Part shown: positions 1 through 10,005 of the stretch, one piece after another | Layout of the letters: each line of letters opens with the position of its first letter | Position numbering within the stretch: position 1 is the first letter of the stretch | Assembly (NCBI GenBank): GCA_019009955.1 | Contig: CM032233.1 | Location: 60,412,001 to 60,476,000 of the forward strand | Direction: 5' to 3' | From: Riptortus pedestris | Taxonomy: Eukaryota; Arthropoda; Insecta; Hemiptera; Alydidae | Length of the DNA stretch: 64,000 bases | Program-made: the position numbers and the translations under genes | The notes under the pieces: model-generated | Told to the model about the DNA's origin: nothing | What the model saw: the letters and a program-made list of their open reading frames with translations, nothing else | Databases searched by the model: none

Positions 1-66
1 TATTTAGAACAAGCAGAAGTAAATTTTTATAAAACGCTTTTACAATTGATTAGAAGCACTCCTAAC

Positions 67-2084
67 TATACAGGGTGTCCCCAAACCAAACGGCCAAACT
101 TTAGGGATCAATAGAGGATCGAAAAACTAAAACAAAAAGTCCTCTGGCATGTGCCTCGTTTTCGAGAAAATCACAAAAAAAATAAAAATAGTTGTGCAAA
201 AACTAGTTAAGGCCAATGAAAGAGCGGATTTTATTCCTTGAATGAATTTTAGCAATAAATGCTATTCCAATACAATTATTGTATTCTAATCTTATACTAA
301 CAGAAAGGTAATTGAAAAAAAAAATTATTTTTTATTAAGAAAAAATAATAAATACTTTTTTATTCAAATATTCATAGTATAAAAAAATTACCTATTTAAA
401 GTAGATAACATTATGAACAATAACTGAACATTAAAACATAAAAAAAGATTAAAAATTTAGAAAATTAATAAAATAATTAAATATTCTTACTTGGAAAACA
501 TAAATGTTTCAGTTTTTATATGGGTCTACCTTAGTGAGAAAAAAAAACCTGAAAATTTTGAAGGTTTTACCTTTTCTAAAATTACATCATTAATTTCTAA
601 AGCGTCAACGTAAATGTTGTTCGAAGTGCTGGCCTCTCGCTGCAATACATGCGTCACATCGCGTACTCAAAGATCGCACTGCATCTAAACATTGTTCTGC
701 GGTGAGCTGGTTGCAAACCATTCTGATGCGCTCGATGAGGTCATCCCTTGTGCGGACGGGCTCTCGGTAGACATTTCCTTTCACGTATCCCCACACGAAG
801 AAATCTAGTGGCGTGAGGTCCGGAGACCGGGGAGGCCAAGGCACCGGCCCACCTCGTCCTATCCAGCAACCTGGGTAGTTGATGTCCAACCAGTCTCGTA
901 CGGCCCTTCCGTAATGTGCAGGACAACCATCGAGTTGAAACCAGCTCTCAAGCCTTGTTTCCTAAGGGATATCTTCCAAAAGTGCCCGTAAGTCATTCTC
1001 CAGGAATAGATGATAACTTTCAGCGTGAAGTCGAGCAGGTAAAAATACGGGACCTATTATGCGATTATAACAAAGACCGACCCACACGTTTACAGAAAAC
1101 TCATGCTGGTAGTGAAATTCTCTAACAGCGCGGGGATTTTCACGTGCCCAAAGGTGGTAGTTTCTTTGATTGAATATGCCCGCACGTGTAACAGTCGCTT
1201 CGTCCGTCCAGATTACTTTCGAACTTAAGTTTACATCGTTTTGCAATTGTTCTTTGTACCAATTACAAAAATTTAATCGGCGGGGATAATCAGCGGGTAT
1301 TAAATTTTGTACATGGTAAGCATGCCTGCGGTCAGCCCTTAATGTGCGCCAAATGGTTGTCTTTGGTATGCTTAGAACTGAAGCAGCTCTCCGGACGCTT
1401 GTGCCAGGGTTGGTATTGAAGTGCCTCAGTATCCTCTCCCTCCGCCTCAGGTCGGCTTCCATCGGAGCCTGCATACGGTTTCCACGACGATTACATGAGA
1501 AGGACCCAGTCTCTCGAAGCCTTCTGAAAGTGCTGGTAAAAACACCTCTGTGTGGGGTTTCTCGGTCAGGAAACCGTCTGCGATATTCCCGAACTGCGTG
1601 ACGTGCATTGCCATCGCAGAATCCGTAGACGTAGACTATGTCCGCATATTCAGCGTTGGTAAATCTAGCCATATTTGTTGACTTCACTGAACAGTACTAG
1701 CAACACCACTAATGTGAGAATGCGAGGCTGGATTCCCCCCAAAAAGGATTAAAATTATAGTAAACATTTTAATCCTTTCTTTTTAAGTTTAAACACTCAA
1801 CCTAGACTTTTTATTGATAAGGAAAGCGTGAGAATATTCATGTTTTCTAAATTTACTCCTCGTAAATTAAAAAATTAAGCTTACTCAAAAAGCCAATAGT
1901 TTTTTGTAATTTAAATACATTATTAAAAAAAAATACACTTTTTGCACAACTATTTTCAGTTTTTTGTGATTTTCTCAAAAACGAAGCGAAAACGAGGCAT
2001 ATGCCAGAGGACTTTTTTTCTTAGTTTTTCGATCCTCTATCGATCCCTGAAGTTTGGCCGTTTGGTTTGGGGACACCCTGTATA
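67..2084 (-). mobile_element. Full-length DD41D mariner (IS630-Tc1-mariner) transposon
   Basis: Two inverted repeats of about 135 bp face each other at 71-202 and 1938-2080. Both begin CAGGGTGTCCCCAAACCAAA. Each end is flanked by TATA, so the TA target duplication is at 67-68/2083-2084 or 69-70/2081-2082. The interior holds a single transposase gene read on the minus strand (605-1687). TIRs, TA duplication and a D,D41D catalytic triad place it in the Tc1/mariner superfamily, in the rosa-like DD41D group. The TIRs match closely with few differences, so the insertion looks fairly recent. Confidence 0.9.
605..1687 (-). pseudogene. DD41D mariner transposase with one in-frame stop
   Basis: Reading from 1687 to 605 gives 360 codons, interrupted only by a TAG at 962-964 (codon 242). 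The same frame continues on both sides, so this is a nonsense mutation and not a frameshift. The N-terminus (residues about 8-60, ARFTNAEYADIVYVYGFCDG onward) is the helix-turn-helix type annotated as DUF4817 in insect transposases. Catalytic Asp 162 sits in VIWTDEA, Asp 253 in FQLDGCPAH, and the third Asp 295 in SPDLTPLDFF, with 41 residues between the second and third. Length is right for a complete mariner transposase, which would bind the TIRs and cut and paste the element. As it stands the protein ends before the second catalytic Asp and should be inactive unless the stop is read through. The start at 1687 is the first ATG; a second at 1672 (MARF) is equally possible. Confidence 0.88.
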
Positions 2085-2547
2085 ATTAGGCTTGACACGG
2101 GGGGCAAACTATGTTTTATTATATATAACCAAAACAAGTATTCTCTGGCTATGCAAAATTCTGTCTATGAATAGTTGTTGATTCCCCCCGACAATGCTAT
2201 AACTGAATGCAACTAACTTGACCAACTAATAATGTTAAATTTAACTTTAGTAACTGGAATAAAGCAATTATGTATATCTCTAAATTTCGAAGTATTATGG
2301 TTGAATCAGGACCGTTTATTGCTAAAGAAAAACTAAAAGGAAATGCTTTTTACATTAATAAATCAGCTATTGTCCCGAGATTTAAAACAAAGTCAAATCA
2401 GGGTATAGTAGTCTATACAATAATATGCAGGTAATCCCAGGATTTTATCAAAATTCTTTTCATTTAAACCTCTCTTATCCAATATATAAACTCATATCAC
2501 AAATTCGAACCTCTAGTAATTACCATATTAAGTTAACAGTAAATAAC
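2085..2547. other. Unassigned AT-rich sequence
   Basis: No coding signal, TIR or recognised repeat was seen between the mariner and the hAT relic. Confidence 0.4.
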
Positions 2548-3092
2548 ATTGTCTATGCTATATGTGGGCAACCACCGGATCTGGCCCGCGAGACATTTTG
2601 AAAAACCCAATTATACAAACATATTACGCTACTTACTCCAAATGAAGAAGATGGCGAGAGATTTCTGCGTTTGGCAGCACTTATAACAGCGAACAGTTCT
2701 TTCCATTGACGAAAGTTAATAAATCATAACACTGTACAAGACTGACTAACGATGATTTGGAAAATTCTTTTCGTCTTTGTAACAGTGGAATTAATCCAAA
2801 CATCCATGGATTAGTTTCCAAAATTCAAGCTCAATGATTTCGGTGTCGCTATTTAACTTTCGTTGTTTGTAATAATTGATAATTTTTCGATTTAAGTATA
2901 ATGTTGTAACTATTGTTTTCAATTCATTTTGTTATTTTAATATTGAATTATAATTACATTGGTATACATTAATTGTTAAACATTATGAACACTACTTTAA
3001 AATGCATTACTTTTAAAAGCGGCCCGCGAACGCATTTGCACACTAAAGTTTGGCCCGCAATATGTCAAAGGTAAGCCCATACCTCGTATAGG
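2548..3092 (+). mobile_element. Decayed hAT element, internally deleted
   Basis: The left end reads GTGGGCAACC and the right end runs GGCCCGCAATATGTCAAAGG into AAGCCCATA, forming short inverted termini. A hAT transposase tail lies inside (2742-2837). The 3' untranslated part (about 2869-3092) is repeated at 7143-7343, which confirms a dispersed family. Ends resemble those of Buster/Charlie-like hATs. No clear 8-bp target duplication could be seen, so the outer borders are approximate. Confidence 0.6.
2742..2837 (+). pseudogene. hAT transposase C-terminal remnant
   Basis: An open stretch of 31 codons ending in TGA reads LTNDDLENSFRLCNSGINPN and then IHGLVSKIQAQ. The pattern LTDEHLE..LR.A.S...PNI..LV is the characteristic C-terminal tail of hAT dimerisation-domain transposases. 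The catalytic core upstream is missing. It lies between the matching hAT-like termini at 2548 and 3092, so it is the residue of that element's own gene and not a host gene. Confidence 0.6.
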
Positions 3093-3177
3093 CAACTTCA
3101 AATCATTGTATCACAGAACAACTAATACAGATTAACACTATTATATAAGCTGAACCCCAATTGCATGGGAATAACCC

Positions 3178-3280
3178 TGTAATATATATATATATAATTT
3201 TGAACCACATTTTCGTCATCTCCATTTGAAGAGATTTTTCGAAAACGCGTCATGATTGCAACCCCAAATTGTATTGAGCT
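3178..3280 (+). repeat. R1 repeat, 3' fragment
   Basis: A short (TA)n run is followed by the R1 3' block (TTTTGAAC..CATTTTCGTCATCTCC, then CGCGTCATGA). The terminal palindrome is lost. Confidence 0.6.
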
Positions 3281-3414
3281 ACGTCGGGCGTTAGGAACAA
3301 ATTCCGGCTGCCGAGAAGGTCTATCTCCACCGGCATCGGTAGTATTATTACAAGCTAAATTCATTAGGAGCTGGCGATTCATGATTAATTCATGACTTAA
3401 TTACACAATATATC

Positions 3415-3811
3415 ATTTTTTCATTTATCTGAAATAATAAAGGTCCGTTGAAAACGATATTTGGTATTTATGCTTGGGTATGTAAGATAATACTTTTCAT
3501 TATATATATTGCCTTAGTATTAATGGGCGATGACTAAATGTGGGGATTATTTAAGGCTGAATAACATTCGAGATAAAAAAAAGTATATAATATCATTTTT
3601 AGTAAATTCAATATACAATATTATTGCTTTTATACAATTGTTTGATGCGACTCATCTTAATGGGGTTAATTTGATTTTTTTTTTAATTTCTCTCTCTAAA
3701 CTTCCCTCTTACTTGTCCGATTTCAGACATTAACTTGACATAAAAATTTTAAAAATCAGTTTGGTAACAATCATAAAAAATTGCGACCGCTAGAGCGTTA
3801 TCAGACAAATC

Positions 3812-3860
<49 letters not shown>
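3415..3860 (+). repeat. R1 repeat, variant C fragment with (TA)n
   Basis: It contains the variant-C block (AAAGGTCCGTTGAAAACG, then ATTTGGTATTTATG) and the core GCGACCGCTAGAGCGTTATC, and ends in about 22 TA repeats at 3816-3859. The 3' block is missing. Confidence 0.6.
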
Positions 3861-3864
<4 letters not shown>

Positions 3865-4184
3865 GATCTAGTTGTTAATATATACATATCAGACGTCCAG
3901 CAATTCCATAAGGGCCGAACATCCTCCAAGATTACCAAACTCTTTTATGGAAAAAAGGAAATAGAAAAAGATAAATTTGTATATTGGGCATTTTATTCAC
4001 TAAATCAGGGATTTTTTTTACGATCAGATCTGTATTTAATATCCTCCGTGGTTCCAAATGTATAAGTTAGGATGATACAGTCAAGTTGAACCACGCAATT
4101 GCTAGAGCAACATTAGTTTATGGGGCACCCGTAGGGTGTCTGAGATATCTCAACTCTGACCAGTCGCTATTTTTGTTGTTAAAG

Positions 4185-4507
4185 GGAAGGAGTGCGAAGA
4201 GGTGAAGCGGCAACTGCACGGAGTGAAGTCGGACCAGCAGAGCCACCACCACCACCACCACCACGTCCCCCAGACGGCACGGCTAGAGTTCCAGGCGGCG
4301 GCAGCAGCAGCAGCAGCCGCAGGCCTCTCCCTCCAGCCGCCACACGAGGATGGGAGCAAGCCTTCCAAGCAGAAGCGGCATCGGACCCGGTTCACACCTG
4401 CACAGCTAAACGAGCTAGAGCGATGCTTCTCCAAGACTCACTACCCCGATATATTCATGAGGGAGGAGATTGCCATGAGAATCGGCCTCACCGAGTCTAG
4501 AGTCCAG
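4185..4507 (+). CDS. otp: Orthopedia homeobox, internal exon (partial gene)
   Basis: This internal exon encodes 107 complete codons of a paired-class homeodomain transcription factor. The acceptor is the AG at 4183-4184 after a T-rich tract; the donor is GTTAGT at 4508. The first two bases finish a codon split with an unseen upstream exon. Order of features: an acidic/basic lead ([12 protein letters not shown]), a 7-His run, a 9-Ala run, then [20 protein letters not shown], the homeodomain N-arm and helix 1. Helix 2 and the start of helix 3 end at LTESRVQ, homeodomain residue 46, a common paired-class intron position. The sequence matches arthropod Otp as I know it throughout; in Drosophila and vertebrates Otp specifies neuroendocrine and hindgut or hypothalamic cells. 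Helix 3 with the DNA-contacting residue 50 must lie on the next exon, not found in this window. The exon is GC-rich against AT-rich surroundings. In-frame GTG at 4202 is not a start. Other paired-class genes (Rax, Al, Arx) differ in helix 1. Confidence 0.92.
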
Positions 4508-4639
4508 GTTAGTACATATGTCTATTACCATTCATATATTTCAGACGAGTGTCATGGAGAACAAAACTATATCTACTACGGAAGCATCTGATATCACATG
4601 TAGGCAAAGGGTCACAATTCATAGAAATGTTATTTTTTT
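4508..4639 (+). other. Start of otp intron
   Basis: The donor GTTAGT at 4508-4513 begins a region with no coding signal. An R1 copy begins at 4640. No matching acceptor and helix-3 exon was found downstream, so the intron may extend across much of the window. Confidence 0.6.
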
Positions 4640-4768
4640 AGCAGATTTCCCTTGAGGGAAATCAGCTATTGAGGTCGAACTCATAACGCGATTTTCGAAA
4701 ACTTTCTTCAAATGCCCATCGATCCTACCCAGTAGATGACTAAAATGAGGTCCGTACAAAATTATATA
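4640..4768 (-). repeat. R1 repeat, 3' end fragment (inverted)
   Basis: It begins AGCAGATTTCCCTTGAGGGA, the R1 3' palindrome seen from the minus strand, and runs through the GAGGTCG..CATAACGCGATT block. It then abuts an R1 copy in the opposite orientation, giving a head-to-head arrangement. Confidence 0.8.
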
Positions 4769-5156
4769 ACGTCCGTCACGTACGGAGAAATATCCATACG
4801 AGGGCCGAACAGTTAAGGCCGAACTAGCTTTTGGTGGGAAACTCACTCGTCCGTTATCGGTCCACATTTAATAAAAATGCAAATATCTCGGTTAATATTT
4901 AAGATAGAAAATAAATGTATAGAACAATATTTATAGTAAATTAATTTGCAAAAAGATTGGTTCTATAAAATCTTTTCATCCTACGTATGGTAACGGAGAT
5001 ATTTCGAATTTTCGAAAATCCCCACTCTAAACCCCCCTCCTTCCACTGGTGCGATTTCAGCCATTAACAAACTTGACCTGTCTTTTTGCATAAAACGTTT
5101 AAATGTCGAGTTTGGTAACGATCACAATAAAAATTGCGACCGCTAGAGCGTTAACA

Positions 5157-5207
<51 letters not shown>

Positions 5208-5230
5208 TTCCCTTTAGGGAAATCTGCTAA
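4769..5230 (+). repeat. R1 repeat, variant A, short copy
   Basis: It starts ACGTCCGTCACG, lacks the 5' hairpin and continues through CCGAACAGTTA and the ATCTCGGTTAATATT block. A (TA)n run lies at 5160-5201, and the copy ends with the hairpin at 5207-5229. The block between the microsatellite and the terminal palindrome is deleted. Confidence 0.8.
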
Positions 5231-5490
5231 TATATATCTAAATAATAAGGTGGAAAAAGTAGGTGCTTTAGATGAGATAAGTGAATTCCAGCCAAGCTAT
5301 GAAGAAAAAGACATGTCCTACATGAACGTTCAACATTCAATTTCTGGAGAGGACTTCACTCTATTCTTAACACTCTTATTATTAGGGGTATTCATTTTTA
5401 TTTTTATTTCTCACTTCTTTTATCTGTGAATTTTAATTTAGAAGTTCATGTATTATATTATTTCTGTACATTCAATCAAACCATTATACT
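5231..5490. other. Unassigned sequence between R1 copies
   Basis: The segment has no recognised coding domain. A diverged relative of it occurs at about 33512-33780 in the opposite orientation, also directly beside an R1 3' end (see findings). Confidence 0.5.
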
Positions 5491-6075
5491 AGCAGATTTC
5501 CCTTAAGGGAAATCAGCTATTGAGGTCGTACTCATGAGACGATTTTCAAAAATGTTCTTAAAATGTCCATCAATCCAACCCAGGAGATGACGAAAATGAG
5601 CTCTGTTGAAAATTATATGTATATATGTCTGTTAACGCTCTAGCGGTCGCAATTTTTGTTTGATCGTCACCAAACTCGATATTTAAACGTTTAATGCAAA
5701 AAGACATATCAAGTTCGTTAATGGCAGAAATACCAGTCGTACCAGTAGGAGGGGGGGGGGAATTCGAAAATTCAAAATATCTCCGTTACCATACGTCGGA
5801 TCAAGAACTTGTATAGGACTAATCTTATTGCAAATTACATTTACTGTAAATATTTTTCTATACATTTATTCTCTATCTTGAGTCTTAACCGAGATGTTTG
5901 CATTTTTATTAATTGTAAGGGAAATGAGATCGGCTAACTTCGGGTCTAGTCGTGAGTTTCCGTCAAAAGCTAGTTCGGCCGTTTCCGTAACTGTTCGACT
6001 CTCGTGAAATTTCTCTATTGTATAACTTCACGTGGGAAATCTGCTTAGTTTACTCAGCCCCTGCGTGACGGACTT
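5491..6075 (-). repeat. R1 repeat, variant A, complete copy
   Basis: One of the cleanest full copies at 585 bp. On the minus strand it starts AAGTCCGTCACGCAGGGGCT and ends GGGAAATCTGCT. It has the 5' hairpin, a C-tract (seen as G at 5751-5760), the core GCGACCGCTAGAGCGTTAAC, a very short TA microsatellite near 5625 and the 3' palindrome. Confidence 0.9.
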
Positions 6076-6107
6076 CGCTTCATTCACTTTATTAAAACAC
6101 TATTACT

Positions 6108-7005
6108 AAAAAGTCGTCAATCTGCATAAACTAAGTAATTTTCCCTGTTGACGTTTTGCAATAGATAAATCTACATACTTAACACCACCTTGATTATTAA
6201 TTGAATAAATACAAACGGTAATGAGAAATATTACAGTCAAGTTCAATAACATCCCAAAGGTATCTGAATTGTAATCAAACAGGTCTACTAACCTTTCAGA
6301 GCTGAACAGATTAATAGAAATATTCTTCACTGAAAAGAAAAACAATTACTAATATATGTCTGAATATAACATATTAATTTGATTGAAAAACTATTTACTA
6401 TATCTATTACTGTAATTTATAATGAATCGGAATAATTTTTACCTCAATCACTCAAATTCCAAGAACTTAAGACAGGGGGGGGGATCAACAGAACATATTT
6501 GCATGTATCTCGTTTAATAAGGTCTCTTGAAAACAACATTTGGTATTTATGGTTCAAATAAAGTCGGTTTGCTGAGTGCTGAAAAGTGAAAAAATGCAAA
6601 TATCTTGGTTAATATTCAAAATAGAGAATAAATGTATATAACAATATGTATAGTGCATTTAATTTTCAATAAGAGTTGTTCTGAACACTTTTTCGATCCG
6701 ACGAATAGCAAAGAAGATATTTTCAATTTTCAAAATTCGAACCCCTCTCGCCCTCGTTCGATTTCAACAGTTAACGAATTTGATCTTTAGTTTTGCATTA
6801 AACATTTACATATCGAGTTTAGTAACGATTAAACAATAATTGCGGATGCTAGAGGGGTAGCAGACAAATATATGTGAATACAACTTTGAACGGACCTCTT
6901 TCGTCATCTAGATAGAATCGATGGACATTTGAAGAAACATTTCGAAAATCGCGTCATGAGTACGACCTCAATAGATAGATATTTCCCTTGAATAAAATCT
7001 GCTAA
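6108..7005 (+). repeat. R1 repeat, variant C, old copy
   Basis: The copy is 898 bp and diverged. The 5' end is AAAAAGTCGTCAATCTGCAT, with the variant-C block (ATAAATACAAACGGTAATGA) and an internal G-run at 6475-6483. The 3' palindrome has lost its symmetry (TTTCCCTTGAATAAAATCTG). Almost no microsatellite remains. Confidence 0.8.
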
Positions 7006-7142
7006 AACTGAGTCAGCCTGGCCTAGAAAGACTTCCTTTCTATAGACTGGATTTGTCTATACCGATAAGAAGACACAACCTGGTACCAAATGCGCCATAA
7101 ATCGATGTATCGTTGCAGTCGATGTTAGTATTATCAACAAAT

Positions 7143-7343
7143 CCTTGTAAATTATAATGTTGTATCTATATTTTTCATTTCATTTTGTTATTTTAATAAA
7201 TTGTATTATAATTACATTGTCGTATAATTTCATTTCTGATATCTATCGTTAAAAATTATGAACACTACTTTTAAAAGCGGCCCGCGAACGTATTTGCACA
7301 TTAAAGTTTGGCCTGCAACATGTCAAAGGTTGCCCATATCTGG
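7143..7343 (+). mobile_element. hAT relic, 3' end (same family as 2548-3092)
   Basis: Closely similar to 2880-3092, including AAAAGCGGCCCGCGAACG and ATGTCAAAGGTTGCCCATA. Only the non-coding 3' end remains. Confidence 0.65.
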
Positions 7344-9385
7344 TCTGGAGAATGGATGTCTCTGTAGGCAATGGTCTGACTCAGTTTTTGGTAATACGAC
7401 TTTTATTCCTGATGATACATTGAAGTAAAGAACGGGAAACATGTAGTGTTTTAAGAAAGTAAATGAAGGGAAAATAGCGTTTCTATAAATTCTGACCCTT
7501 TCCCTTCATGTGATATCTGATTGGAGCTCTAGGGTAATTGGTGAACCATAGGATTACTTCTTTTTATGCTCACACATGCATCCCAGCAGATCTTCTGCAA
7601 TCATCAGGGGTCTGCAATAGTTGAGCTGTGTTTGTTCTAGTATGTCATAATACCTTGTACACGGTAAAAAGCAGTTCTTCCTAATAACAATATTGATATT
7701 TTTCTCACCAAGTTTCTCACAAGACATATAATAGTTCCTTCACTGCCTGTTTTGAAAAATCACAATTCCATCCACGAACTTGAATTTATCCATGTATGTT
7801 AAAATATTATATCTTTGCCTCAAAGAACTTTTTCACGTTACAAATAAATAATAATGCATGTACCTGAAATGCCTTAAAAACAATGATATTCTAAAATTTC
7901 AAAAAGTTATGTATTCTTAGCTCATGCTCATGTGTAAGGTAAGAAAAACTAAACAAATATTTCACAGAGTATTGAATTTTATTTTGAGGACTAAATTGAT
8001 TATTTCTCAACTCGAATTTGTATTAAACAGATAAAAATACATAGCAATACAATTCACTTGTGAGATATAAATTATTATGAGAATTTTCACTATATCATTA
8101 TATTGTACCTGCTTTACTTTTGTCTTCTACTATCATCTTTAGATTATTAGGTTATACGAATTTTGGCTTCTACTCTGACAATTATCTCACGTTAAATTTT
8201 ATCGTGAGTATTTTCATATTGTCAAGCTTTATCCGGTGATCAGGGGTCTTGAAAAGATTCCCAAAAGCTGATGCAGCATTTATGGTGCATTTCAGAGGGT
8301 CTAATAAGCTTAAAAAGGGGGATAAAAAGGGACACACTCACAAAACAATCTTAAAGTCATATCTATTTATTTTTTATTGCAAAAAAGGGATGATTTATGT
8401 TGAAGTGGCTTTTTTGACAGGTGGTAATCCTGACGGGTCGTTAATATCATATTAATTTTCTTGAGGACATTACCAGTTCTCTGCGTCTTTTTTTTTATTT
8501 ATGATGGGGTGGCATATCTTTTTTATGCTGTAAGCTTTTATTTTAAAAAAAATATTATCTTTCTCTTACCTCACTTTATATAACTCAGTGTTATATTTAT
8601 TTGTGCTCACACATCTTTAAGCAGAAGTCCTTCGTTTCAGATATTTGTTTCATTTTCTTGGCTCCCGGCCTCCGTTATTCTTATTCCCATAGATATCATT
8701 GTTTTTAATGAAGCTGGCTTTTGATAAGTTAGTAATGGTAATCAAATTCAAGTGCCAATGATTTTGAGTTGGTTTCTATTTCCTTAATTTACATACCTCA
8801 TTTTTCCATTCTTGAATCAATAAATGCCACTTTTCCTCGTATATATTGATCATTCCACAAAAGTCAATATTTTTCTTTGGTGGGTCAAAATAATTTTGAG
8901 AAATACTTCAAACGTATTCTCAGCATTTGGACCAATTATAAATTTATCTTTTCGTATATTGTGAACTTGTTATCTTTCTCAGGTCATTTACCTAAAATAT
9001 TTCACTAATTTTATGTTTTTTAAATTATGAAATAAATGTACCGTACAAATTAATATATTTTTTATTATGATCCATTGTGAACTTTTGGGAAGTTAAAGTT
9101 CAATATTTTCTAATAGATAAATTTAAAAACAATGATCAATGATTTGCACTCTTGAACGAAGAATTCACTGGGCGACTTTTTCTTATGCAGTTAATTTTTT
9201 GTTAATGCCTGTTTATTTATAACATTTGTCTAACCGATAACAACGAAATTATTTTAAGTGTAATGCTACACTTATTGATAAACGTATAAAGTTTTACCCT
9301 CCCCAGATACTAATTGAATGAATAAATATTACTTCACAGACTGTCTACTCTTCCTTTACACTGGCATTCATAACAACATTTTAAT
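7344..9385. other. Unassigned AT-rich region
   Basis: No recognisable domain, TIR or RNA gene was found over about 2 kb. The longest short reading frame (8249-8455) encodes a low-complexity lysine-rich peptide with no support. Confidence 0.4.
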
Positions 9386-9386
9386 A

Positions 9387-10005
9387 GACACTTTACAACA
9401 TGACTTTTGGTTATGATATTCTGGACTTAAGATCCAAAACGTTTGTCAAACCTTTTGTCAAAATGTTGTTAAAACAACATGACTTTTGGTTATGACATTC
9501 TGGACTTAAATCCAAAACGTTTATCAAACCTTTTGTCAAAATGTTGTAGAATTCCGTTTACTGTCTTTTGAACAAACATCTAAACAAGGCAGTTTGCCTT
9601 TATTCCAATCGTTCCAACGCTTCTTCGCGTTGCTGATGAGTCACCGTAAGTACGAAAACGATAGACCAAAGTCCCATCCACCGAAACAAGTCATTTAGAA
9701 AAAGTTTCAAAACCCATTTTCAGTGAAAAGCAAGTTTGGGCTACTTCGTTTCGATCTTTCGGATCTCTTCAGCTAGGCGTGTGCTAAACGTGAGCTTTCG
9801 CTCCGAGCGCTATCCTAGGACAAAGTTGAGTAAACGGAATTCTACAACATTTTGACAAAAGGTTTGATAAACGTTTTGGATTTAAGTCCAGAATGTCATA
9901 ACCAAAAGTCATGTTGTTTTAACAACATTTTGACAAAAGGTTTGACAAACGTTTTGGATCTTAAGTCCAGAATATCATAACCAAAAGTCATGTTGTAAAG
10001 TGTCT
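9387..10005. mobile_element. Foldback element with identical 177-bp arms
   Basis: Arms 9386-9562 and 9829-10005 are exact reverse complements as far as I can read. Each arm contains two tandem units of about 85 bp (each from ACAACATGACTTTTGGTTAT) that differ at three places, for example GATATTC versus GACATTC. The 266-bp spacer (9563-9828) has no coding signal. A 15-bp direct repeat AACAACATTTTAATA lies at 9372-9386 and 10080-10094, so the true unit may be 9387-10079. The layout recalls foldback elements whose TIRs are made of tandem repeats; the superfamily is unknown. Confidence 0.75.

Noticed and set aside
1344..1601. + strand open frame inside the DD41D mariner
   Set aside because: Antisense shadow of the transposase gene.
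4150..4434. Minus-strand and alternate-frame open frames over the otp exon
   Set aside because: Poly-Trp, poly-Ala and poly-Pro readings of the CAC/GCN repeats; only the frame with the homeodomain is credible.
9387..10005. Repeats considered as a CRISPR array
   Set aside because: The two-unit arms are inverted, not an array of short direct repeats with spacers, and no cas genes exist.
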